Shown here piece by piece: positions 44,037 through 51,235 of a DNA stretch of 64,000 bases. Origin of the DNA: Synechococcus sp. CC9311 (lineage in GTDB: Bacteria; Cyanobacteriota; Cyanobacteriia; PCC-6307; Cyanobiaceae); contig NC_008319.1 in assembly GCF_000014585.1 (NCBI RefSeq), forward strand, positions 1,798,001 through 1,862,000, read 5' to 3'. A program made the translations under genes and the position numbers. The notes under the pieces are model-generated. The model searched no databases, had not been told where the DNA came from, and saw only the letters and a list, made by a program, of their open reading frames with translations. Every line of letters starts with the position of its first letter. The stretch's first letter is position 1.

Positions 44037-44573
44037 TTAAAATTTATTATTCAACCTGTAAATATCTAAGCGCAGGACTGGACCAAGAGACTGAGAGGGA
44101 GGCAGAGAAGGAGATTCGGGGTAAAAACTTGACGACCATTCATATATCCCCTGCCTTGGATTAATACTTGGAATAACGACACTAACGATCTGACCAGGCT
44201 TTACAGAAGGACTGAAGACAATCTCAGTGATTCCACGCTCATCATCAAATCGTATACTTGCAAGCCCTTTTTTTCCCCGCTTCCTTAGATTGTAAAATCC
44301 AGAATAAACCGTGAGATCTTTATCTCCCCACTTCCACCTTTCAGTGCCAGTGATTTGCGACAAAGCAATTCTTTCAAGATTTGCTCCAGCGTTGCTGGGC
44401 AGCTCTAATGAAATAACAGGATAAGATCTCTGATAAGAATTTGAGTATGAATTGTGAATGGAAATACTTCTAGGAGGATTTTCAAAAAACTCCTGACCAT
44501 ATAGCTCCGTCGAATGCGCACTCAAGGGCTGAGCGCAAAGGAAAAGGAGAGAGAGTGTGGCAGCCTTATTCAC
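44037..44573 (-). CDS. DUF2808 secreted protein
   Basis: A 178-residue precursor from a GTG start with a signal peptide (LSLLFLCAQPLSAHS). The mature part has the DUF2808 layout: YPVISLELPSNAGANLERIAL, FDDERGITEIVFSPSVKPGQIVSVVI, then NPRQGIYEWSSSFYPESPSLPP and a terminal LGPVLRLDIYRL. DUF2808 proteins are cyanobacterial, periplasmic or cell-surface, with unknown role. A second member lies at 60928. The gene is AT-rich. Confidence 0.8.
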   Translation of the reverse strand: MNKAATLSLLFLCAQPLSAHSTELYGQEFFENPPRSISIHNSYSNSYQRSYPVISLELPSNAGANLERIALSQITGTERWKWGDKDLTVYSGFYNLRKRGKKGLASIRFDDERGITEIVFSPSVKPGQIVSVVIPSINPRQGIYEWSSSFYPESPSLPPSQSLGPVLRLDIYRLNNKF

Positions 44574-45194
44574 AGGTTTATTTTTTTTGCGATTCTAGTA
44601 GACAACTCAAGGGAAGAGAGAGAAGCACAAAACAGGCGAATACATCTGACCTATCAACTCATTTCATAAGCAGATCTGGCAATTTCTATTGATCTTTTGG
44701 GACTACCTCATTGCAAACGCCAGGCATGAGCGAACAGCATGGCCTAGATCGCACGCCAATCGATCCTGCCATTTAGCTCTATCACTCTGATGCGTATCGA
44801 ACCAACAGTGACCTCACGATGCACTAACAGAAGAGGGGCCTGGCAATGGCAAGGATTCAACGCATGGGTTGGAAACCATGAACATGTATGAGTTGCGGAG
44901 AGCTGTTAATACCCACCAAAACGCAGCGCAAGCTCCAAGGCCCCATAACCAAAAAGAAATGTGCTGCCCAGCAGTGCCAACTCTCTTTTAGAACTTGCCA
45001 TAGAAAGAAGGGACAAACCCACCAGCGACACTCCAAAGAATCTAAAGGGAATCTGAAGATCCAATATTTAGAAAGCTATCAATTCAGCCACCACGAGGCG
45101 GCTGTTTACTCAAATTCATGAAAAACGCGTAACAAAGCGAGGTTTCAGGCCTTACAGCAATATTTCTATTTATTCCTGACGAGATGAAAATGAT

Positions 45195-45231
45195 TGAGCT
45201 CGAGCCGCAGCCCCATGCGATAACGAGCTCA
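45195..45231 (-). repeat. 8-bp inverted repeat downstream of the 15-codon ORF
   Basis: TGAGCTCG / CGAGCTCA with a 21-nt loop. On the minus strand it lies 45 bp after the tiny frame and is followed by AATCATTTTC, so it may end that transcript. Confidence 0.5.
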
Positions 45232-45276
45232 GTCCTTCTGGCTGACACGCTTCTTTGGAACGGGGGTTTTGGGGCC

Positions 45277-45324
45277 TCAGTCCAGATCTGTCAGAAGCAG
45301 GATCATCACCAACGCAAGCGCCAT
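45277..45324 (-). CDS. candidate 15-residue hydrophobic peptide
   Basis: ATG 45322-45324 to TGA 45277-45279, product MALALVMILLLTDLD. The ribosome-binding site GGGAGGA is 5 nt upstream, one of the strongest in the window. The peptide is nearly all hydrophobic with an acidic end. It may be a regulatory leader peptide or a membrane microprotein, or chance. I do not recognise it. Confidence 0.35.
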   Translation of the reverse strand: MALALVMILLLTDLD

Positions 45325-45655
45325 GACGTCCTCCCTTGAGTTGATTGTGCTTATCGAGACTGATGTGCTTTTTGCTGTCTTGCTTTCTGAGATTTACTAG
45401 CCAGACTTAACCATCTATCCGATTGTCCTTTTTGTCAGTCGATCGCAATTTGAGAGCCGTCGCAGCCAATTCGCCGGCAGACGCAGCCCGCCTTCAGCAG
45501 GAGGAGCGCCTCAGCAGTTCAAGGGTTCGCAGAACTCCGGTGTCGACGCGAACAGATCGCAGCGAGAGAGGAGCGGGCGCTCTCTCATAGGACTCTGGTT
45601 CTCATCCTGTTTCAACGCCAGCACAAGAGGAAGGATTAAGACAGCGCTATGGCAG

Positions 45656-45703
45656 TACCCCCACTGCTGGATTCGAACCGACGACCAACTGTTTAGAAAG
45701 CAG
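45656..45703 (-). repeat. diverged duplicate of tRNA-Arg 3' half (attachment-site remnant)
   Basis: On the minus strand this 48-nt stretch matches the tRNA-Arg(UCU) gene from the anticodon stem through the 3' end (48183-48230) at 41 of 48 positions, including an 18-nt perfect block (GGTCGTCGGTTCGAATCC). The seven differences break the acceptor side, and the 5' half is absent, so it is not a working tRNA. The same orientation as the tRNA is expected for the far attachment site of an element inserted at the tRNA 3' end. Confidence 0.82.
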
Positions 45704-46046
45704 CCAAAAGACCAGTCTCAATACTGCTTTTCATGTCGTGATCTTTGATGTGGGGGCTCCGGGGGGAGGACAAGCGAGACCCATGAACCAGCGATTTTGG
45801 ACAAAACATGGGGGGAGATGTGGTTTACCCAGTAAGTCAATGTCTGTCTCTGGACATCTTCGGGTAGCCGTACCCCTTAAGGCACATTGATATTGAAAAA
45901 ACAGCAACGGCTTGCTCATAGGGAGTCGCTTCTCCAATCACTGGACAGGAAGGGGTAAACGAAGCCAGTGGAGCTGATAAGGCCAACAAATTCAATATTT
46001 TAATTTGCCGCTAGTATTGACGGCAAAAAACACAATTAACCTGGGA

Positions 46047-47489
46047 TTATGATGCTATAACCTTGACTTCTAAGTATTCATTAACCCCCTCGGCTCCACC
46101 TTCTCTACCAGTTCCAGATAACTTATAACCACCAAATGGTGAGCCAGGAGCAATAAATGAATTATTGATATTTACGGAACCGCTTCGCAACAACCGTGCG
46201 ACTGTTTGCGCACGACCTTGGTCTAAAGTTTGAATATATGCAGCCAATCCATAAGCATTATCATTTGCTAATTCAATTGCCTCTTTTTCTGAATCAAACG
46301 GAATCATGCATAAAACTGGTCCAAAGATCTCTTCTCTCGCAATCTTCATAGTATTTTTTACATCTGCAAAGACTGTTGGGCGTGCAAAATATCCGACTTG
46401 GCATTCCTGAGGTTTCCCCAGCCCGCCTGAGATACAACGTGCTCCTTCTTCTAAACCACAAGCAATAAGTGATTGAACTCGATCAAATTGAATTTGGCTT
46501 ACCAATGGGCCCAAGTGATTTCCTGATTTTGTTGGGTCACCAACTGAGATACGCTCACACTTATCGTGAGCCAACTCAATTGATTTTTCATAAACTGAGC
46601 GTTCAACAAGCATTCTTGTCGCCGCATCACAGCTCTGGCCTGAATTTATAAAACATGCATCAATTCCTTGATCTATAGCTGTCGACAATTCACAGTCAGC
46701 AAAAACTAAATTTGGAGATTTACCTCCTAATTCGAGCGTAGTTTTGGCAATACGTTCGGCAGAATTGCGAATTATGCTACGTCCTGCTCCTGTAGATCCT
46801 GTGAAAGAAATCATGGCAACATTAGGATGTTTTGATAGGGCCGAACCAGCAACATTTCCTAGGCCATGAATCATATTAAAAACACCTTTTGGAACACCTG
46901 CTTCATGCATCACTTCAGCGAACAGAATTGCAGAAAGGGGGGTTAATTCTGATGGTTTTAACACCATTGTACAACCAGCAGCTAATGCTGGAGCAACCTT
47001 GAGAACAATTTGGTTAATTGGCCAATTCCATGGTGTTATGAGTCCACAAACCCCAATCGGCTCCATAACAATCGTATCTCCATTCCTAAGTTTTCGTTCA
47101 AACTTATATTCTTTTACATCATCAATCAAGGCTGACAGATGATCAATTCCTGCCTGCGCCTGTGCGCTTCTCGCAAAATCAATTGGAGCACCCATCTCCA
47201 TTGAGATTGCTGAGGCAAACTCATCAACTCTTTGCTCATAAATTTTAAGTATATTTTGCAACAAATCAATACGTTCTTCTACAGAAGAATGGCCAAAACT
47301 TTTAAACGCAATAGTTGCTGCAGCCACCACTTTTTCAACATCAGCATCACCAGCTAGCGCAATTTTCCCAATACTTTCTTCTGTAGCAGGATTAATTACC
47401 GAGAGCCTTTCTTTGCTGCTAGAGACCTCCCACTCCCCGTCAACATAAAACAATTGAAACTTATCAAAAATCTTATTAATTTCAAGCAT
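46047..47489 (-). CDS. NAD(P)-dependent aldehyde dehydrogenase
   Basis: A 480-residue member of the broad ALDH superfamily that oxidises an aldehyde to the acid. PWNWPINQI and KPSELTPLSAILFAEV form the cofactor site, SFTGSTGAGRSI the Rossmann loop, LELGGKSPNLVF carries the general-base Glu and NSGQSCDAATRM the catalytic Cys. EEIFGPVLCMIPFDSEKEAIELANDNAYGLAAYIQT completes the signature. The substrate is not deducible; closest in style are broad-range ALDH/betaine-aldehyde-type enzymes. The gene is clearly AT-richer than its surroundings and lies inside a tRNA-bounded islet, so horizontal acquisition is likely. A -10 box precedes it. Confidence 0.93.
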   Translation of the reverse strand: MLEINKIFDKFQLFYVDGEWEVSSSKERLSVINPATEESIGKIALAGDADVEKVVAAATIAFKSFGHSSVEERIDLLQNILKIYEQRVDEFASAISMEMGAPIDFARSAQAQAGIDHLSALIDDVKEYKFERKLRNGDTIVMEPIGVCGLITPWNWPINQIVLKVAPALAAGCTMVLKPSELTPLSAILFAEVMHEAGVPKGVFNMIHGLGNVAGSALSKHPNVAMISFTGSTGAGRSIIRNSAERIAKTTLELGGKSPNLVFADCELSTAIDQGIDACFINSGQSCDAATRMLVERSVYEKSIELAHDKCERISVGDPTKSGNHLGPLVSQIQFDRVQSLIACGLEEGARCISGGLGKPQECQVGYFARPTVFADVKNTMKIAREEIFGPVLCMIPFDSEKEAIELANDNAYGLAAYIQTLDQGRAQTVARLLRSGSVNINNSFIAPGSPFGGYKLSGTGREGGAEGVNEYLEVKVIAS

Positions 47490-47499
47490 TTAATAGAGT

Positions 47500-47541
47500 G
47501 ACAGCGTATTTTTTATTATACGTTGCTCAAGTCTCGCTGTC
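47500..47541 (-). promoter_or_regulatory. candidate promoter with flanking inverted repeat, upstream of ALDH
   Basis: On the minus strand a consensus TATAAT (47515-47520) lies 26 bp before the ALDH start. It is flanked by GACAGCG / CGCTGTC arms (47500-47506 and 47535-47541), a layout that could bind a repressor across the -10 element. No good -35 box is visible. Confidence 0.45.
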
Positions 47542-47802
47542 GACGAATCGAAAGGGTAAATCTTTACTGAGTAATGCTAGCGATCCATCCATGGCCTACA
47601 AATGAGACGACAACATTACCAATAAATCACAAAGCTAAATACACTATTGGCTTTATAATATAGTTTTTACAAAATAGGAATGGCCATGCAGATCTTGGCT
47701 CCCTCATTGACTCCAAGCATCGCCGGGGCAATCAATCATCGCCAAGCTCACAGGCTGGCGGTTGTTGATGAACCAGGAACCAAGGGGCTCCTTTATTTGT
47801 AC

Positions 47803-47994
47803 TTATTTTCCTTTGCTTCTGATTTCGTTCAGCACTGATCGCACAGCTTCACGAATGAAGCCACTGATTTTAATATTCGTGCTACGTAACCATTCATCGG
47901 CAGATTTGTACAAACGAACCTCGACAGGTTTCACAGAAGTGGGGTTAATCAGCGTCGGCAGACGCTTCAGCTGCCATGGCTTGTCGTCAGTCAT
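47803..47994 (-). CDS. small ribbon-helix-helix-like protein
   Basis: A 63-residue basic protein from ATG 47992-47994. VKPVEVRLYKSADEWLRSTNIKISGFIREAVRSVLNEI has the strand-helix-helix pattern of ribbon-helix-helix DNA-binding proteins (VEVRLY strand, then two helices with FIREAVRSVL). It lies inside the tRNA-bounded islet upstream of the ALDH gene. It could regulate the ALDH or be an antitoxin-like protein without a partner; neither is proven. Confidence 0.5.
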   Translation of the reverse strand: MTDDKPWQLKRLPTLINPTSVKPVEVRLYKSADEWLRSTNIKISGFIREAVRSVLNEIRSKGK

Positions 47995-48184
47995 TTGACA
48001 GCCCTATGTGGCGCTGTGCTGAGTTTGGCGAGTTAACGCGATTGAGAAGCTGCGCCGTGGTACGACGCGGCTTCGGGAAGCCTTTCACCCGAATGGACAA
48101 ACTTTTGAGCAAAACCCATTTCAACCCTTGGCAGCGGCCAAATTGAGAAAGGCCCAGCCCTGTGATGGACTGGGATTTGAGCTA

Positions 48185-48258
48185 CGCCCCCTGGCGGATT
48201 CGAACCGACGACCGACTGCTTAGAAGGCAGTTGCTCTATCCAGCTGAGCTAAGGGAGC
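48185..48258 (-). tRNA. trnR: tRNA-Arg(UCU)
   Basis: The minus strand folds as a complete cloverleaf: acceptor GCTCCCT / AGGGGGC (one G-U pair), D arm with AGCTCAGCTGGATAGAGC, anticodon stem ACTGC / GCAGT with loop CTTCTAA (anticodon TCT), and T arm GTCGGTTCGAATCCGCC. No CCA is encoded. Its 3' half is duplicated at 45656-45703, marking it as an integration site. Confidence 0.95.
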
Positions 48259-48324
48259 ATTCATCCATTTTGACAGTCGACGTACGCCACCCCGCTTAAA
48301 CTTAAGAGCTGTGCGGTATGAACG

Positions 48325-49155
48325 ATGGCCCCCAGCCGGCTTAACGACAGCCACAAGCAGGAAATTGTGGAGAAGTACCGCGCTGGAGAAACAAGCTCCC
48401 AGATCGCGGTGGCCTATGGCTGCAGCACCAACACGGTGAGTCGAACCGTCAGGTCCCTGCTAAGCCCTGAGGAGTACGCCAATCTCAAAGCCCAGCGTTC
48501 AGCCAAAAGCTCTGGTTTAGAGAGCCCTGGTCGCAAAAGCACGTCTTTAGAAGGCATCGTCCCTGAAATCAAGATCGCTGAAGACAGTCCTAGCGAGAGC
48601 ACTCAAACCAGCTTCGAAGACGTCACAACAGACGCCTCAAGTGCGACGAAAGAAGGAGGGGAAGAGAGCGATGGCAGTAATGGGAATGGCGATGGCACCA
48701 CCGAAACCCTCGCTCTCGATGACGCCGAAGATTTCAGCAGCGCTGACCTCGACGACAACCAGACCTTCAACACAGAGGACGAAAATGTCTTCCATGAAAT
48801 AGCGGTGCTGCCTGTAGACCTGCCTCAGGTCACCACCCAACAAGTCATTTGCCGACCCTTTGCCTCTGAACTTTTGCCAGACAGCGTGTACATGCTGGTG
48901 GACAAAACGGTGGAGCTCGATCCTCGACCGCTCAGTGAGTTCCCTGAATTGGGCCTCAGTGATCCCTCAGAGCAGCAACGCCAGGCCTTATGCCTCTATG
49001 CAAGTCCGAGAGCTGCTAAACGCCAATGCGGCCGCAGTCAGCGCGTGATCAAGGTGCCAGACACCCAGATCTTTGCGCAAACATCGTCATATCTGCTCGC
49101 TCGTGGCATCACCCACTTAGTCGTTGAGGGCTCCCTTTTTGCCCTCAAGTCCTGA
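48325..49155 (+). CDS. HTH-domain protein, marine Synechococcus type
   Basis: A 276-residue protein. Residues ~8-50 (HKQEIVEKYRAGETSSQIAVAYGCSTNTVSRTVRSLL) form a helix-turn-helix of the transposase/Hin type. Residues ~75-165 are acidic and Ser/Thr-rich, probably disordered. The C-terminal part has a conserved-looking region (CRPFASELLPDSVYMLVDKTVELDPRPL, QRQALCLYASPRAAKRQCG, RVIKVPDTQIFAQTSSYLLARGITHLVVEGSLFAL). I think homologues exist in marine picocyanobacteria, and a regulatory role is inferred from the HTH only. It begins 66 bp after the start of the divergent tRNA-Arg. Confidence 0.72.
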   Translation: MAPSRLNDSHKQEIVEKYRAGETSSQIAVAYGCSTNTVSRTVRSLLSPEEYANLKAQRSAKSSGLESPGRKSTSLEGIVPEIKIAEDSPSESTQTSFEDVTTDASSATKEGGEESDGSNGNGDGTTETLALDDAEDFSSADLDDNQTFNTEDENVFHEIAVLPVDLPQVTTQQVICRPFASELLPDSVYMLVDKTVELDPRPLSEFPELGLSDPSEQQRQALCLYASPRAAKRQCGRSQRVIKVPDTQIFAQTSSYLLARGITHLVVEGSLFALKS

Positions 49156-49156
49156 T

Positions 49157-49411
49157 CTAGCGGTCTTGATCAGGGGCTGGCGCCAATACCGCGGCCACAC
49201 TGCCGCCACTGACAATTCCTAATACCAAGCTGATGCCAACAATGAAACCTGAGGGAAGGGGAGCAGACTGACCAACGCCAAGATTGAGGCGATAGCGATC
49301 ATTCAGATTCTGAGCGCCAAGACAGAGCACTAACAGCAGCGTCAGCCCGCTCCCCAGACTTAACAAAAGTAGTCTCAGGCGGATGAGCATTGCAATCGCT
49401 TTCGACTCCAT
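49157..49411 (-). CDS. small two-helix membrane protein
   Basis: An 84-residue protein with two membrane helices (LLLLSLGSGLTLLLVLCLGAQNL and FIVGISLVLGIVSGGSVAAVLA) separated by a polar loop. The ...CLGAQNLNDRYRLNLG linking region resembles LapA-type small membrane proteins. It begins with an ATG that overlaps the stop of rsmI (TGATG), so the two are coupled. The 3' end almost meets the HTH gene (1 bp gap). Confidence 0.65.
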   Translation of the reverse strand: MESKAIAMLIRLRLLLLSLGSGLTLLLVLCLGAQNLNDRYRLNLGVGQSAPLPSGFIVGISLVLGIVSGGSVAAVLAPAPDQDR

Positions 49412-50277
49412 CAGTCTGACTGTTCGCTCACCGCATGCAGCAACGCATAGAGCTCGCGTTTCGAACGTCCAATCTGGCTGGACAACAGCTTGGCCGCATC
49501 CTTAGCACTCATGCCCTCGGCCGTGAGTGCAAGCAACTGCTCACAGCACTGAGTGTCAGTTAAGGCTTCGATCTCTACTGGCACGGCTCCACCCAACACC
49601 ACTGTGAATTCCCCCTGAGGGCTGTGCTCTTGAAAATGCACCCGCGCTGCCCCAACGGTTGGGCCGACCTGTTGCTCATGCCGCTTCGTTAGTTCTCGAG
49701 CCACTTGTAACGGGCGATCCTCACCGCAGAGCTCAAACAGCTCTTCCAGAAGTTGACACAAACGATGGGGGGCTTCATAAATCACGCTGGTGCGCTGCTC
49801 ACTGGCAATGAAGGCCAGTCGATCTCGGCGTTCCCGGCCTTTTGCAGGCAGAAAACCCTCGAAACAGAACCGGGCCGTGGGAAGCCCGCTGCTCACCAGT
49901 GCCGTTGTCGCCGCACAGGGACCAGGAATAGCAATCACCTCAAAAGCCGACGCGCGAGCTGCAGAGACCAATTCCTGCCCAGGGTCACTAATCCCTGGCA
50001 AACCGGCATCACTGATCACCGCAACGCTCCGGCCGTCTTCGAGTTCCAGCAACAGCTGGGGAATCCGCGTGCGGGTGTTGTGCTGATGGAACGAGCAGCG
50101 TCGAGCTGCTGAACCGATACGGCTCAGCAGTTGTCCGCTGTGCCGCGTGTCCTCACAGGCAATCGTGTCCACTGCGATCAACAGTTCACGTGCTCGAGGC
50201 GACAGGTCACCGAGATGGCCAATCGGAGTGCCTACGACATAAAGCACTCCAGCCGCAGGCTCAGCGCGTTGCTTCAC
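49411..50277 (-). CDS. rsmI: 16S rRNA (cytidine-1402-2'-O)-methyltransferase
   Basis: Methylates C1402 of 16S rRNA at the P site, using SAM. The family opening LYVVGTPIGHLGDLSPRARE is followed by ACEDTRHSGQLL, VAVISDAGLPGISDPG and GPCAATTALVSSGLP, as expected of this tetrapyrrole-methylase-fold enzyme. I choose GTG 50277; the longer TTG start at 50319 would overlap the divergent cysQ start. The length of ~288 is normal. Confidence 0.93.
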   Translation of the reverse strand: MKQRAEPAAGVLYVVGTPIGHLGDLSPRARELLIAVDTIACEDTRHSGQLLSRIGSAARRCSFHQHNTRTRIPQLLLELEDGRSVAVISDAGLPGISDPGQELVSAARASAFEVIAIPGPCAATTALVSSGLPTARFCFEGFLPAKGRERRDRLAFIASEQRTSVIYEAPHRLCQLLEELFELCGEDRPLQVARELTKRHEQQVGPTVGAARVHFQEHSPQGEFTVVLGGAVPVEIEALTDTQCCEQLLALTAEGMSAKDAAKLLSSQIGRSKRELYALLHAVSEQSD

Positions 50278-50300
50278 AATGGCTCCGCCCAGATCAAACC

Positions 50301-51218
50301 ATGATGCCGAGCTCGCCAACCCTTCTTGCCGGTATCAACCTGCAAGATGTTTTAAAGGTTCTTCGCCCTCTCAGCTGGGGAGCCGCAGACATCCTGCGCG
50401 CCTATGCCCGTGGAGAACAGCCACCTCACGGTTTTTCGAAGGCCCTGAGCGTTGACAACGGAGGCGAAGGTCCAGTTTCCGCAGCTGATCTAGCGGTTAA
50501 TCAATGGCTCCTGGATGGCTTGAAACAATCCTTCCCCACCGCTGATTGGACTCTTCTCAGTGAAGAAACCGCCAAAGAGCAACTAACGGAAGGGCAACCC
50601 TTGGCTGCTGAGTGGTTATGGATTTTGGATCCACTCGATGGCACCAAAGATTTCCTGCAAGGCACAGGCGAATACGCCGTGCATCTTGCGTTAGTGCATC
50701 AGCAACGACCGGTCCTTGGGGTGGTGCTAGTACCAGAGCGAGAAGAGCTTTGGATTGGTGTGGTGGGTGACGGCACCTGGTGCGAGAACCGCTCAGGAGA
50801 ACGCACGCCAGTTCGTTTCAGTGAGCGAAAGGCCACCAACCAACTCACCTTGGTGGCAAGCCGCAGTCACAGAGATCAGCGACTTGAACAGTTGATCACC
50901 GCCCTAGAACTCGGGGATTCCCATGCGGTGGGCAGTGTTGGCTGCAAAGTGGCCACGATCCTTCGCGGCGAAACCGATTTGTACATCTCCCTGTCTGGGA
51001 AAAGTGCTCCGAAAGATTGGGATATGGCCGCTCCAGAAGCCGTACTACTCGCAGCTGGTGGTGCCTTCACCCATGCAGATGGCAGAGAGCTCATCTACAA
51101 CACCGGCGATGTTCGCCAGGCCGGCTGTTTGATCGCTAGCCATGGAAAAGCCCATGCCACTTTGTGTAGGAAAGCGGCACAGGCGATGGGATTGATCGAT
51201 CCCGGTTTTCAGGTTTAG
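50301..51218 (+). CDS. cysQ: 3'(2'),5'-bisphosphate nucleotidase / inositol monophosphatase family
   Basis: Mg-dependent, Li-sensitive phosphatase. CysQ members hydrolyse PAP, a by-product of sulfate assimilation. Signature motifs are WILDPLDGTKDF and the late WDMAAPEAVLLAAGGAFT; LLSEETAKE binds metal. ATG 50301 (MMPSSPTLLAGINLQDVL) is used, because the upstream in-frame part overlaps the rsmI gene. The product is ~305 residues. CysQ over inositol phosphatase is favoured by the local sequence GTGEYAVHLALV, but is not certain. Confidence 0.86.
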   Translation: MMPSSPTLLAGINLQDVLKVLRPLSWGAADILRAYARGEQPPHGFSKALSVDNGGEGPVSAADLAVNQWLLDGLKQSFPTADWTLLSEETAKEQLTEGQPLAAEWLWILDPLDGTKDFLQGTGEYAVHLALVHQQRPVLGVVLVPEREELWIGVVGDGTWCENRSGERTPVRFSERKATNQLTLVASRSHRDQRLEQLITALELGDSHAVGSVGCKVATILRGETDLYISLSGKSAPKDWDMAAPEAVLLAAGGAFTHADGRELIYNTGDVRQAGCLIASHGKAHATLCRKAAQAMGLIDPGFQV

Positions 51219-51235
51219 GCCTGAGTGGACCCCTC

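Larger units (their letters stand above)
44574..45655. other. long non-coding gap with tiny ORF and hairpins
   Basis: More than 1 kb with no supportable gene of ordinary size. A plus-strand frame at 44888-45121 has no family look or start context. The gap holds a 15-codon frame with a strong ribosome site (45277-45324), a hairpin after it (45195-45231) and another GAGAGAG/CTCTCTC stem near 45561-45587, so a small minus-strand transcript is possible. Confidence 0.45.
45656..48230. mobile_element. remnant integrative islet at tRNA-Arg(UCU)
   Basis: The tRNA-Arg gene and a partial copy of its 3' half lie in direct orientation about 2.5 kb apart. Between them are an AT-rich aldehyde dehydrogenase and one small hypothetical gene. 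No integrase or transposase remains, so the islet is probably an old, decayed insertion. The boundaries are taken from the two tRNA copies. Confidence 0.6.

Noticed and set aside
44888-45121. 77-codon plus-strand frame
   Set aside because: Rich in Lys/Gln/Ser with no hydrophobic core and no ribosome site.
45656-45703. A second functional tRNA-Arg
   Set aside because: Only the 3' half is present and several stem positions are broken, so it is kept as an attachment-site remnant.
45731-45937. 68-codon minus-strand frame beside the tRNA remnant
   Set aside because: No recognised domain; proline-rich low-quality sequence next to a decayed att site.
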